From NCBI GenBank assembly GCA_022787085.1, contig JALFVE010000029.1, positions 1-39,690 of the forward strand: DNA of 39,690 nucleotides, read 5' to 3'. The DNA is from Oscillospiraceae bacterium (lineage in GTDB: Bacteria; Bacillota; Clostridia; Oscillospirales; Ruminococcaceae). A program made the position numbers and the translations under genes. The stretch's first letter is position 1. Each line of letters begins with the position of its first letter. This document shows, piece after piece, positions 17,174 through 25,361 of this stretch. The notes beneath the pieces are model-generated. The model did not search any database, was not told the DNA's origin, and saw nothing but the letters and a program-made list of their open reading frames with translations.

Positions 17174-19129
17174 TTATGAAAGTCTTGAACCGTTGGGAAT
17201 ATCCTTGTCCACGAAAATGACCTTTGCGTCCTCGCCCACGCTTGCGGCAACTATCATGCCGTTTGACTCAACTCCGCAGAGCTTTGCGGGGGAGAGATTT
17301 GCAACGAGGATTATCTTCTTGCCGATAAGGTCCTCGGGTGTGTACCATTTTGCGATTCCCGAAACTACCTGTCTCTCGCCGAAGCCGTCATTAACGATAA
17401 GCTTTAAGAGCTTCTTTGCCTTGGGTATCTTCTCGCAGCTTTTTACCTCTGCGATACGGAGGTCTGCCTTGAAGAAATCATCAATGCCGATAATGTCAGC
17501 AAGAGGCTCAAGATTTGCGCCGTCCTTGTCCTGTGCAGCCTGCGCCTTTTCCGCCTGTGCCCTGATAAGCTCGTTAAGCTCCTCGATCTCCTTGTTCACA
17601 TCGATTCTCGGGAAGATGATATCTCCCTTATGAACGGTGATGTTCTGAGGAAGAACGCCGAATTTTCCTGCGTTCTCATAGCTTACATCGTCGGCTGCTG
17701 CACCTATCTGCTCCCATACCTTGGGCATGGTGGTTGGCATGAAGGCGCTGAGGAGCGATGTGGAGATCCTGATGGATTCAAGAAGATTATAAAGCACAGC
17801 TGCCAGCCTCGGCTTATTTGCCTCGTCCTTGGCAAGCGCCCAGGGAGCGGTCTCGTCAATATATTTATTTGCTCTGGAAATTACCTTGAATATCTCCGCA
17901 AGGGCAATGTTAAGAGTGGTGTTGTCGATGCACTCGTCAACAATGCTTCTGAGCGATTTAGCCATTTCGATAAGCTCATCGTCCATGGGGTCGGACTTCT
18001 TTTCCTCGGGAAGAGTGCCGTCAAAGTATTTGAGCACCATTGCAACGGTTCTGGAAACGAGATTTCCCAGATCGTTTGCCAGGTCGGAATTTATGCGGTT
18101 TATCATTATCTCATTGGAGAAGGAGCTGTCTGCGCCGAGAGCCATTTCACGGAGAATATGATATCTGATGGAATCTGCGCCATATCGCTCGCCCAGAACA
18201 AGGGGGTCTACCACATTTCCGAGAGATTTGCTCATTTTCTGACCGTTAAAGGTTATCCAGCCATGTACCGCAAGATGCTTCGGGAGGGGAAGCTCCAGTG
18301 CCATGAGCATTGCGGGCCAGATTATCGCATGGAAGCGCATGATATCCTTTGCTACCATATGAACGTCTGCGGGCCAGAATTTATCGAACTCATTATATGT
18401 GTCATTCTCGTAGCCCAGAGCGGAGATATAGTTTGAGAGGGCGTCTATCCACACATACACAACGTGTCCCTCGTCAAAGGTCACGGGGATCCCCCATTTG
18501 AAGCTGGTCCTCGAAACGCAGAGGTCCTCAAGTCCCGGCTTTATGAAGTTGTTTACAAGCTCAACGGCTCTCGTTTTGGGCTGCAGATAATCGGTCTCGG
18601 TAAGGAGCTTTTCGATCCTGTCCGCAAATGGGGACATTTTGAAGAAATAAGCCTCCTCCTTTGCCTCAACCACGTCTCTGTGGCACTCGGGGCATTTGCC
18701 GTTTTCATCCAGCTGTGATTCAGTCCAGAAGCTTTCGCAGGGGGTGCAGTATTTGCCCTTATATTCGCCCTTATAGATATAGCCCTTGTCATAGAGCGCT
18801 TTGAATATGGTCTGGACGGTTTTGATGTGATAATCGTCGGTGGTACGGATATAGCGGTCATAGCTTATATTCATATATGACCAGAGATTTTTGAAAACAG
18901 CAACGATCTCGTCTACATATTCCTTGGGTGTTACGCCCTTTTCCGCTGCCTTCTGCTCTATCTTCTGACCATGCTCGTCCGTTCCTGTGAGAAACATCAC
19001 GTCATAGCCCTGCATTCGTCTGTAACGGGCGATCGAATCGCAGGCAACTGTTGTATAGCAGTGCCCGATATGGGGATTGCCCGAGGGATAATAGATGGGG
19101 GTGGTAATGTAGTAGGGTTTCTTTGACAT
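17174..19129 (-). CDS. metG: Methionyl-tRNA synthetase
   Basis: This 651-residue class I synthetase has HIGH in GNPHIGHCY, a four-cysteine zinc knuckle (CTPC, CPEC), WIDALSNYI and the KMSKS loop (GQKMSKSLGN). An anticodon-binding helical domain follows (about 380-520). The C-terminal Trbp111-like tRNA-binding OB fold (DLRIAEVKSCEKIPKAKK, GVESNGMIVAAS) promotes dimer formation. It charges initiator and elongator tRNA-Met. I chose ATG at 19129 with AGGAA six bases ahead; a longer frame from 19183 would start at the promoter. No T-box leader is visible, since the leader is only about 40 bases. Confidence 0.97.
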   Translation of the reverse strand: MSKKPYYITTPIYYPSGNPHIGHCYTTVACDSIARYRRMQGYDVMFLTGTDEHGQKIEQKAAEKGVTPKEYVDEIVAVFKNLWSYMNISYDRYIRTTDDYHIKTVQTIFKALYDKGYIYKGEYKGKYCTPCESFWTESQLDENGKCPECHRDVVEAKEEAYFFKMSPFADRIEKLLTETDYLQPKTRAVELVNNFIKPGLEDLCVSRTSFKWGIPVTFDEGHVVYVWIDALSNYISALGYENDTYNEFDKFWPADVHMVAKDIMRFHAIIWPAMLMALELPLPKHLAVHGWITFNGQKMSKSLGNVVDPLVLGERYGADSIRYHILREMALGADSSFSNEIMINRINSDLANDLGNLVSRTVAMVLKYFDGTLPEEKKSDPMDDELIEMAKSLRSIVDECIDNTTLNIALAEIFKVISRANKYIDETAPWALAKDEANKPRLAAVLYNLLESIRISTSLLSAFMPTTMPKVWEQIGAAADDVSYENAGKFGVLPQNITVHKGDIIFPRIDVNKEIEELNELIRAQAEKAQAAQDKDGANLEPLADIIGIDDFFKADLRIAEVKSCEKIPKAKKLLKLIVNDGFGERQVVSGIAKWYTPEDLIGKKIILVANLSPAKLCGVESNGMIVAASVGEDAKVIFVDKDIPNGSRLS

Positions 19130-19171
19130 GATCATTTCCTGCCTTTCTGTTTTTTTAAAACAACACTTACT

Positions 19172-19200
19172 ATTATATACCATTATTTTGATTTTGTCAC
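19172..19200 (-). promoter_or_regulatory. Sigma-A promoter of metG
   Basis: On the minus strand GTGACA (19195-19200), a 17-base spacer and TATAAT (19172-19177). The tandem hairpin repeat lies about 22 bases upstream of the -35. Confidence 0.78.
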
Positions 19201-19221
19201 TACTTTTTTGTAAAAAATAAT

Positions 19222-19273
19222 AGCGGGTGACGACCCGCAGCGAGGTCAGCGGGTGACGACCCGCGGCGAGATC
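19222..19273. repeat. Two tandem 26-base units, each containing a perfect 6-bp hairpin
   Basis: Units 19222-19247 and 19248-19273 differ at two positions. Each contains GCGGGT-GACG-ACCCGC, a self-complementary hairpin with a four-base loop. GC content is far above the flanking AT-rich DNA. It lies between the metG promoter and the 3' end of the upstream minus-strand unit. It does not end in a T tract, so it is not a terminator of known type. Confidence 0.85.
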
Positions 19274-19348
19274 ACGTTGTTGATTAGTGTGGATCTGTTT
19301 GTTTTGTCACCGCGCCGACAGGTTTTGTAACAGCTCAAAGCCGTCCGC

Positions 19349-19732
19349 TTAAAAATCATCCTCCATATATCTTCTCACCAGCGCCGAAGAGGATATGACC
19401 GACAGAACGCAGGCAGCAATAAGCACGATAAGAGCGGCTGTATTCATGCCCCTCATCAGCAGTATTTCTATAGCAAGCCCTCCGCCGTTCACCGAAAAGG
19501 GAAAGGAAAAAGCGGCAAGCTTTGTGGTTATCCTTATAGCTCCCAGCCCCGAAATATCCGCAGCATTCACCCCCGCAGCGCACATCAGGCAAAGCAGGGC
19601 GAGAAAGCCGAAACCCAGCTTACAGGGTATCTCCGAAACATACATAAGAGCAAAGAAATGAGCTATAGCTCCCGTCAGAAACGAAAGGATCATCATTACC
19701 TTGAAAAACGTCCCCTTGTATTCCTTTTCCAT
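19349..19732 (-). CDS. Small four-span membrane protein, unrecognised
   Basis: The 127-residue protein has about four hydrophobic helices (about 10-30, 36-56, 65-85 and 95-117) and a short acidic tail (RRYMEDDF). I do not recognise a family. ATG at 19732 is chosen because GGGAGG lies just ahead; the frame runs on upstream inside the radical SAM gene, but that part is out of frame with a known protein. It starts 11 bases past the radical SAM stop and is probably co-transcribed with it. Confidence 0.7.
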   Translation of the reverse strand: MEKEYKGTFFKVMMILSFLTGAIAHFFALMYVSEIPCKLGFGFLALLCLMCAAGVNAADISGLGAIRITTKLAAFSFPFSVNGGGLAIEILLMRGMNTAALIVLIAACVLSVISSSALVRRYMEDDF

Positions 19733-19743
19733 AAAATCCTCCC

Positions 19744-20682
19744 TTATTTCCGGTAATTGATGCCCTGAAAGCTGTTCTCTCGGGCAAAGGTCTTGTCGAT
19801 CTCGTTCATTACCGTAAATTTTTTCAGGCTCCACTCGGGAGCAAGAAGAACGTCACGTCCGCCGTCTCCCGTTACCCGCCCGATAATAAGCTCGGGCGGG
19901 AAAAGCTTTATCTGCTCGCAGACAATTTGAACATATTCCTCAAGAGTGAGAGGCGTTATCTCCCCTCTCAGATACTGCTCACCCATCACCGTTCCCCGCA
20001 GGATGTGGAGAAGATGGAGCTTTATGCTGTGAAGAGGAAGCTTCGCCATTTCACGGGCAGACTCAAGCATCATTTCAGAATCCTCGCCGGGAAGCCCGTT
20101 TATCAGATGTACGCAGACATTTATATTACTATTAAAAAGCCTTTCACAGCAGCGGAGAAAATCCCCGTAGGTGTGACAGCGGTTTATCTTTGCGGCTGTC
20201 TCGTCATGAACGGTCTGGAGTCCCAGCTCCACCGTTAAATAGGTGCGGCTGTTAAGCTCGCCGAGCACCTCCAGAACAGCATCCGAGATACAGTCGGGAC
20301 GGGTGGATATGGCTATTCCAACCACATTTTCAAGAGCAAGCGCCTCCTCGGTGAGAGAGCGTATCCGTTCGGCTGAGCAGTAGGTGTTTGTCCCCGCCTG
20401 AAAATACGGGATATACAGCCCCTCGCTCCATTTGCGGTTCATAGCTCTTTTCACCGTTTCAAACTGCTCTGTCACCGACATTTCGGGAGAGCCCGCAAAT
20501 CCCCCGCTGCCCTCAAGGCAGTAGGTACAGCCGCCCGTCCCCTTTGTTCCGTCGATATTCGGGCAGGTAAAGCCGCAGTTTAACGATATCTTCATCACCT
20601 TGCACCCGAACCGCTTTTTCAGATAATAGCTCTGGGTATGATATCTCTTGTTTGTATCGGAATAGGGAAACGGACATTCCAT
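19744..20682 (-). CDS. TIGR01212-type radical SAM protein (YtqA/YhcC-like)
   Basis: The 312-residue protein opens with YSDTNKRYHTQSYYLKKRFG, then the cysteine pattern typical of this family: C40 followed by PNIDGTKGTGGCTYC (C52, C55). FQAGTNTY, STRPDC and ELGLQTVHDETA follow in the usual order. These are radical SAM enzymes of unproven reaction; the YtqA/YhcC group has been discussed in connection with tRNA modification. GAGGTGA precedes ATG. A promoter lies 35 bases upstream. The small membrane protein gene follows 11 bases later. Confidence 0.88.
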   Translation of the reverse strand: MECPFPYSDTNKRYHTQSYYLKKRFGCKVMKISLNCGFTCPNIDGTKGTGGCTYCLEGSGGFAGSPEMSVTEQFETVKRAMNRKWSEGLYIPYFQAGTNTYCSAERIRSLTEEALALENVVGIAISTRPDCISDAVLEVLGELNSRTYLTVELGLQTVHDETAAKINRCHTYGDFLRCCERLFNSNINVCVHLINGLPGEDSEMMLESAREMAKLPLHSIKLHLLHILRGTVMGEQYLRGEITPLTLEEYVQIVCEQIKLFPPELIIGRVTGDGGRDVLLAPEWSLKKFTVMNEIDKTFARENSFQGINYRK

Positions 20683-20717
20683 GCTTTTTCACCTCATATT
20701 ACTCTTCAAACATCCTT

Positions 20718-20746
20718 ATAATATCATAATTTATTAAAAATATCAA
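20718..20746 (-). promoter_or_regulatory. Promoter of the radical SAM gene
   Basis: On the minus strand TTGATA (20741-20746), a 17-base spacer and TATTAT (20718-20723). It is divergent from the epimerase promoter about 60 bases away. Confidence 0.7.
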
Positions 20747-20808
20747 GCCGTTTATCGTTATTTTTCGTCTTGTTAGTACAAATTTAAAAAATCTAAGCAA
20801 AAAAACTA

Positions 20809-20836
20809 TTGATTTTTTCGCAGGATATGATATAAT
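20809..20836 (+). promoter_or_regulatory. Promoter of the epimerase-like gene
   Basis: TTGATT (20809-20814), a 16-base spacer and TATAAT (20831-20836). The ATG follows about 66 bases later. Confidence 0.75.
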
Positions 20837-20902
20837 TATTATAAGTATCGAAGTATGCTATTTTGCCTGCTTCAGGAATTTGCGTCGGAAAGGAGAATCT
20901 TA

Positions 20903-21850
20903 ATGAAAACAATACTTGTAACCGGCGCCGCAGGTCTTATCGGAAAAGCAGTTACCGAAATGCTGATTTCCAAAGGCTATAACGTTATTGCTGTGGATAA
21001 GGAGAAAAATCCTTTCGGTGACGCTGAAAATCTCAGCTATACTGTCTGCCCCATTACCGACAAGGACACTATAACCGATCTGCTTAACAAGAACAAGACA
21101 AATGTGCTCATCCATCTTGCCTGCACCGTTGATAACGATTTCCCTGCCGTGCTTTCCTCGGAGGAGGAGAAGATAAGCGCTGTTGTGGACAAATACCTTT
21201 ATAAAGCGGCTGTATCCGCAGGGGTGGGAGATATTATGATGATAAGCACTCATCAGATATACGCCCCCCAGAAGACAAGGGAGCCTATCAGAGAAACTAT
21301 GAGCGAGAAACCCTCTTCCATCTATGCCAAGCTGAAGTCAGACTCGGAAAAGGCTCTTTCAGCTGCTCTCAAAAAGGCTGATACCAATGGCGTTGTCATG
21401 CGTGTATGCCCTGTTTATACAAAGGATTTCACCGACAATCTCAAGGCGAAGGTATATGATCCCAAGGACGGCTGTGCCTTTGTTTACGGCTACGGCGACT
21501 ACGGCTACACATTTACCTGCCTTTACAACATCGTTGATTTTGTTAACGGTATCCTTACCTGCCCTGCGGGTATCTCATATCCCGGAATTTACAACGTCTG
21601 CGACTCCAAGCCTATTGTGGCTAAGGACATTGTGGAGGTTCTCCGCAGCGATCATAAGATTGGCGCTGTTATGTCACGAAACTACGGTTCGGACGCTGTT
21701 AAGGGCGCTGCCGCTTTGTTCGGCTCAAAGGCTGCCCGCACCGATTACAGATATAACGATCTGAGCATTGCCTGCAGCAACATTTCCTACGACAACACCA
21801 AGGCTCAGCGTATTTCCACGTTCAGGTGGAAGTTCACCAACACTAAGTAA
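20903..21850 (+). CDS. NAD-dependent epimerase/dehydratase family protein (extended SDR)
   Basis: The 315-residue protein has the extended-SDR nucleotide motif VTGAAGLIGKAV at the N-terminus, an acidic residue after the second strand (VDKEKN), LIHLACTVD, and the catalytic YxxxK as YAKLK after an STHQIYAP segment. These are typical of NDP-sugar epimerases or dehydratases. No sugar-pathway genes are next to it, so the substrate is open. AAAGGAG precedes the ATG at 20903; an earlier ATG at 20855 lacks a site. It ends in a strong terminator that directly abuts the next gene. Confidence 0.85.
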   Translation: MKTILVTGAAGLIGKAVTEMLISKGYNVIAVDKEKNPFGDAENLSYTVCPITDKDTITDLLNKNKTNVLIHLACTVDNDFPAVLSSEEEKISAVVDKYLYKAAVSAGVGDIMMISTHQIYAPQKTREPIRETMSEKPSSIYAKLKSDSEKALSAALKKADTNGVVMRVCPVYTKDFTDNLKAKVYDPKDGCAFVYGYGDYGYTFTCLYNIVDFVNGILTCPAGISYPGIYNVCDSKPIVAKDIVEVLRSDHKIGAVMSRNYGSDAVKGAAALFGSKAARTDYRYNDLSIACSNISYDNTKAQRISTFRWKFTNTK

Positions 21851-21858
21851 TTACATAC

Positions 21859-21890
21859 GGCGGACAGCTTACGGACTGTCCGCCTTTTTT
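21859..21890 (+). terminator. Terminator or attenuator between the epimerase and YczE-like genes
   Basis: A perfect 9-base GC-rich stem (21859-21867 with 21876-21884) is followed by six T residues. The next bases are CGGAGG, the ribosome binding site of the downstream gene, so that gene is expressed only by readthrough unless it has a hidden promoter. Confidence 0.88.
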
Positions 21891-21902
21891 CGGAGGATTT
21901 TA

Positions 21903-22583
21903 ATGAACAGGAAAATGAGCGGCAAAGAGCTTATCGGGCGGTATGCTCTTTTTATTTTCAGCCTATTTATTTCGGCGCTGGGGGTGGCGATAACCAAGCG
22001 GGGCGAGCTTGGCGTATCCCCTATTTCCTCCGCTGCCAACGTTTTAAGCATGAGGTTTACCGAGCTGTCTTTGGGAAGCTGGCTCATTATCTGGAACTGC
22101 GTTCTTATTGTCGGACAGATCGCCCTGCTGGGGAAACGCTTTAAGCCTGCTCAGCTTTTACAGGTGCCTTTGTCCTTTTTGTTCGGGTGGTTTACCGATA
22201 TCGGCATGGAGATTGCGGCGCTGATACCCGTTTCGGGCTATTTTATAAGGCTGGGCTGTGTGCTTCTGGGGACGTTTGTTCTGGGATTCGGTATCTCTCT
22301 GGCGGTGGCTGCGGACGTTATCATGAACTCGGGTGAGGCTTTTGTCAAGGCAGTTTCGGATGTTTCGGGGAAGGAGTTCGGGAATGTGAAGATCGCTTTC
22401 GACATTTCCTGTGTTCTTTTTGCGGTGGTGCTTTCGCTGATCTTCTTCGACATGAGGATAGTTGGGGCGAGAGAGGGCACGGTCATTGCGGCGCTGCTTA
22501 CGGGTGTGGCTGTGAAGCTTTTTACCCGCCTTTTCGGTCAGAAGCTGGATATTTTGCTTTCCGCTAATGTTTCGGAAGTGTGA
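21903..22583 (+). CDS. YczE/YyaS/YitT-like membrane protein
   Basis: The 226-residue protein has about five hydrophobic segments. Family-type motifs include GVAITKRGELGVSPISSA near the N-terminus, FLFGWFTDIGM in the middle, and GFGISLAVAADVIMNSGEA. Members are integral membrane proteins of unproven function; Bacillus YczE is linked to lipopeptide production. ATG at 21903 with GGAGG at 21891-21895 is preferred over an upstream frame from 21768, which overlaps the epimerase gene. I see no terminator behind it. Confidence 0.82.
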   Translation: MNRKMSGKELIGRYALFIFSLFISALGVAITKRGELGVSPISSAANVLSMRFTELSLGSWLIIWNCVLIVGQIALLGKRFKPAQLLQVPLSFLFGWFTDIGMEIAALIPVSGYFIRLGCVLLGTFVLGFGISLAVAADVIMNSGEAFVKAVSDVSGKEFGNVKIAFDISCVLFAVVLSLIFFDMRIVGAREGTVIAALLTGVAVKLFTRLFGQKLDILLSANVSEV

Positions 22584-23104
22584 ACAGGCGGTTTTCGAGA
22601 GCGGCGGATTTACATATTTTGGAATATAGTTGTTTTTTCGAAGACATTGTCAACCAGATTGTCCGTTTTATTGGATTTTGCGATGATTTTTTGGGGGATT
22701 TTGCAGGATTTTTAAATATGAACTGCATTTTGGGCGTTTTTTCTTAATATATTCTCATTGCGAAATTGTTAAGTCTGTTTTATTTTGGATCTTTAAAACG
22801 TTTTAGGTTATTTTTCGTCAAAATGACTATTGTTTATATTTATAGTTTTTGGATATTTGAATCGGATTGGTATACTATTTATTCATATATGTACGAAGTT
22901 GACAATTTTTCAGGATTTTTTGGCATTAGAGTATAAGAATATTTAAATCAGATTCGAGATTTTGTTGGAAATAATACCAAATGTTTTTTGGACGGATTTT
23001 ATGGTATGGAAATATGCACAAATGTCGATTTCGTTCATATTACATATATTTTTGGATATGACTTTTGCGGGCTTTGGCGAATCATTGAGATGAAGCGGGA
23101 TCTT
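22584..23104. other. Gene-free AT-rich stretch, plus strand rich in G and T
   Basis: No frame here has a start codon with a ribosome binding site or recognisable protein features. The plus strand is notably T- and G-rich, with recurring variants of GGATTTTTTGG. It reads as decaying non-coding DNA between the YczE-like gene and the CYTH gene. Confidence 0.6.
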
Positions 23105-23235
23105 GATTTTAGGAGGTTTTTCCGAGATCCGTCGGAATGATACGGCTCTATGGACGTATATTTTGATGAAAAAGGTGTATATCTATCTCAAGCGGCGGGA
23201 ATAACTTGAGGATATGCCTTGTTTGGGTTTTGGCG
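23105..23235 (-). pseudogene. Decayed partial copy of the neighbouring CYTH gene
   Basis: Bases about 23148-23230 align with about 23478-23560 inside the intact CYTH gene, with several identical blocks such as ATGGACG, GATGAAAA, ATCTATCTCA and CCTTGTTT, plus small gaps. In one minus-strand frame it reads TPFSSKYTSIE, against YPFSSEYASMEL in the intact protein, and it then shifts frame and meets stops. Similarity fades out towards 23105. It is best read as the relic of a tandem duplication. Confidence 0.7.
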
Positions 23236-23336
23236 GCAAGGCGGGGCGAGGGCGGATTTTTTGGATATTGCTATGGATTCGGCGCAGGGTGATTTTTGCG
23301 TGGTGTATGAAAATATTTAAAATATTACAGGGATTC

Positions 23337-23843
23337 TTATTCGTGACACTGCTCGGGGAAACAATTATTTTTGGCGAGGGCAGCGTTTGAATAGCGTTTA
23401 TCCCCTGTGACCTCTTTTATTATCTCCGCATAGGGCGGCAGGATTATTTCCTGTGATTCGTCCGCAAGCTCCAGCTCCATGGACGCATATTCAGATGAAA
23501 AGGGGTAGGTATCTATCTCAAAGCGCTGGGAGCTGTATATCAGGATATACCTTGTTTTGAGTATGGGAACAAGGGCACTGTCTGCTTCAATTCTGAGCTT
23601 TTCGTATTCCTCGGGCGTTATTTCACGCTCGTTTTCTTCACGGACTGCCGCTGAGAGAAAACGCTTCTCTGTATAATAATATTTAGCATTGCCATTTGTT
23701 GTCATTCTACGGACTCGTCTCTGTATATCGGGGGTTTTCTTTTTCAGATATATCTGCTCGATCTCCGTTTTTTCCGTACATTCCGCAAAGAGGGCGGGTG
23801 TCCTGCGGATAAGGAATTTTCTTTCTATTTCAAGCGGTATCAC
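23337..23843 (-). CDS. CYTH-domain triphosphatase-like protein
   Basis: The 168-residue protein starts with the ExExK signature of CYTH enzymes (LEIERKFLIRR, E5/E7/K9). RRVRRMTTNG with YYYTEKR gives basic tunnel residues, EREITPEEYEKL is typical, and acidic residues lie in RFEIDTYP and MELELADE. Members hydrolyse inorganic triphosphate or nucleotide triphosphates with a metal ion. The start is GTG at 23843 with AAGGAG eight bases ahead. It is divergent from ktrB. A degenerate second copy lies downstream. Confidence 0.88.
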   Translation of the reverse strand: MIPLEIERKFLIRRTPALFAECTEKTEIEQIYLKKKTPDIQRRVRRMTTNGNAKYYYTEKRFLSAAVREENEREITPEEYEKLRIEADSALVPILKTRYILIYSSQRFEIDTYPFSSEYASMELELADESQEIILPPYAEIIKEVTGDKRYSNAALAKNNCFPEQCHE

Positions 23844-23905
23844 GGATCATTCTCCTTTTGAATTTTTTTCTATTTTTATTATACATTAAATCTGTGAAAT
23901 AATAA

Positions 23906-23934
23906 TTGACAAAAAGCGTACGCTGTGATAAAAT
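23906..23934 (+). promoter_or_regulatory. Promoter of the ktrB operon with a palindrome in the spacer
   Basis: TTGACA (23906-23911), a 17-base spacer and TAAAAT (23929-23934). The spacer holds the perfect palindrome AGCGTACGCT (23915-23924), positioned where a repressor would block RNA polymerase. Confidence 0.82.
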
Positions 23935-23966
23935 ATATACATACACAGCTTCTGAAAGGACAGGCT

Positions 23967-25343
23967 ATGAAAAAATTTTCGGATATTTTTGTTAATAACA
24001 GCGGTAAGCTCAGGGTGAACAGGCTTTCTTCCGCTCACATTTTTGCTTTCGGTTATCTGGTTATCATTCTTCTGGGCACCTTCCTGCTTATGCTGCCCGT
24101 TTCTTCCAAGGATGCCTCCCCCTGCTTTCTTGACGCTATGTTTACTGCCGCTTCCGCTACCTGCGTTACGGGTCTTGCGGTTTTCGATACATACACTCAA
24201 TGGTCATTTTTCGGTCAGGTCGTCATTATCATGCTTATTCAGGTGGGCGGTCTTGGCTTTATGACCATTATTTCCCTCGCTGCTCTCGCTACAGGCAGAA
24301 AGATCGGTCTGAAAGAACGAAGCGTTCTTCAGGACAGCGTTAACGGTTTACAGCTGGCAGGAATTGTCAGAATGGCTAAAAGGCTGGCTCTCGGCACCTT
24401 CATTTTCGAGGGCATAGGCGCTGTGCTGCTTGCGGTTCGGTTTGTCCCTAAAATGGGCGCTCCCGAGGGCATCGGAAACGCTGTGTTCATGTCTGTTTCT
24501 GCTTTCTGCAATGCGGGCTTCGATCTTAACGGCAAGTATGGGGAATATTCCTCCCTTTGCGAATTTGCGGACGATCCCTTGGTTTGCATTACCGTTTGTT
24601 TGCTGGTCCTTATCGGCGGCATCGGCTTTTCCGTCTGGGACGACATCGGCAAAAACAAGCTGAATTTCTCCGCTTACAGGCTTCACAGCAAGCTGGCTCT
24701 CGTTTTTACCGTTGGGCTTACGGTGGTCGGCACGGGGCTTTTCTTCCTCTTTGAAAGAAATCACACTAATGCGGGTGCGGGTGTAGGACAGGCTCTTCTT
24801 AATTCCTTTTTTGATTCCGTTACACCCAGAACCGCAGGCTTTAACACTGTTGACACCGCTGCTCTCAGCCCTGCTTCCACTATTCTTACCATTATTTTTA
24901 TGTTTATCGGCGGAAGCCCGGGTTCTACTGCGGGCGGCGTTAAGACTGTCACTGTTTTCGTTCTCTTTCTTGCTGCATTCTCAAGCATGAAAAACAGCGA
25001 GGACATCAACATTTTCGGAAGGAGGCTTGAGGAGGATATCACTGCTAAGGCGCTTACTGTTATTACGGTGAATCTGTTTATCGTTTTCTCGGGTATCCTG
25101 TGCATATGCGCCGCTCAGCCCGAGCTTGCGCTCAAGGACGTTTTTTTTGAGGGATTCTCCGCCATCAACACCGTCGGCATGACCACGGGCATTACAAGAG
25201 AGCTTGTGCCCTTTTCCAGAATTGTCATTATTCTGCTTATGTACTGCGGCCGTGTGGGCAGCGTTTCCTTTGCCCTAATCTTTACGGGTACAAAGAAATT
25301 CACAGGTGTTCACAATCCTGTTGAACAGGTCAATGTCGGTTAA
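23967..25343 (+). CDS. ktrB: Potassium uptake channel subunit KtrB (TrkH/KtrB family)
   Basis: The 458-residue membrane protein has four pseudo-repeats. Each bears a filter loop: ATCVTGLAVF, SAFCNAGFDLN, TPRTAGFNTVD and SAINTVGMTTG, with the conserved filter glycine in each. Length and loops fit KtrB of Bacillus. It forms the K+ pore, gated by a cytosolic KtrA ring. The ATG at 23967 follows GAAAGGA at 23954-23960. The leader is only about 25 bases, so there is no room for a c-di-AMP riboswitch. It is first in an operon with ktrA and the rubredoxin fusion. Confidence 0.94.
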   Translation: MKKFSDIFVNNSGKLRVNRLSSAHIFAFGYLVIILLGTFLLMLPVSSKDASPCFLDAMFTAASATCVTGLAVFDTYTQWSFFGQVVIIMLIQVGGLGFMTIISLAALATGRKIGLKERSVLQDSVNGLQLAGIVRMAKRLALGTFIFEGIGAVLLAVRFVPKMGAPEGIGNAVFMSVSAFCNAGFDLNGKYGEYSSLCEFADDPLVCITVCLLVLIGGIGFSVWDDIGKNKLNFSAYRLHSKLALVFTVGLTVVGTGLFFLFERNHTNAGAGVGQALLNSFFDSVTPRTAGFNTVDTAALSPASTILTIIFMFIGGSPGSTAGGVKTVTVFVLFLAAFSSMKNSEDINIFGRRLEEDITAKALTVITVNLFIVFSGILCICAAQPELALKDVFFEGFSAINTVGMTTGITRELVPFSRIVIILLMYCGRVGSVSFALIFTGTKKFTGVHNPVEQVNVG

Positions 25344-25361
25344 TGAAAGGAATTTTTTATT

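Noticed and set aside
19222-19273. Possible CRISPR repeats
   Set aside because: The two 26-base units are directly abutting with no spacer, and no cas genes are present.
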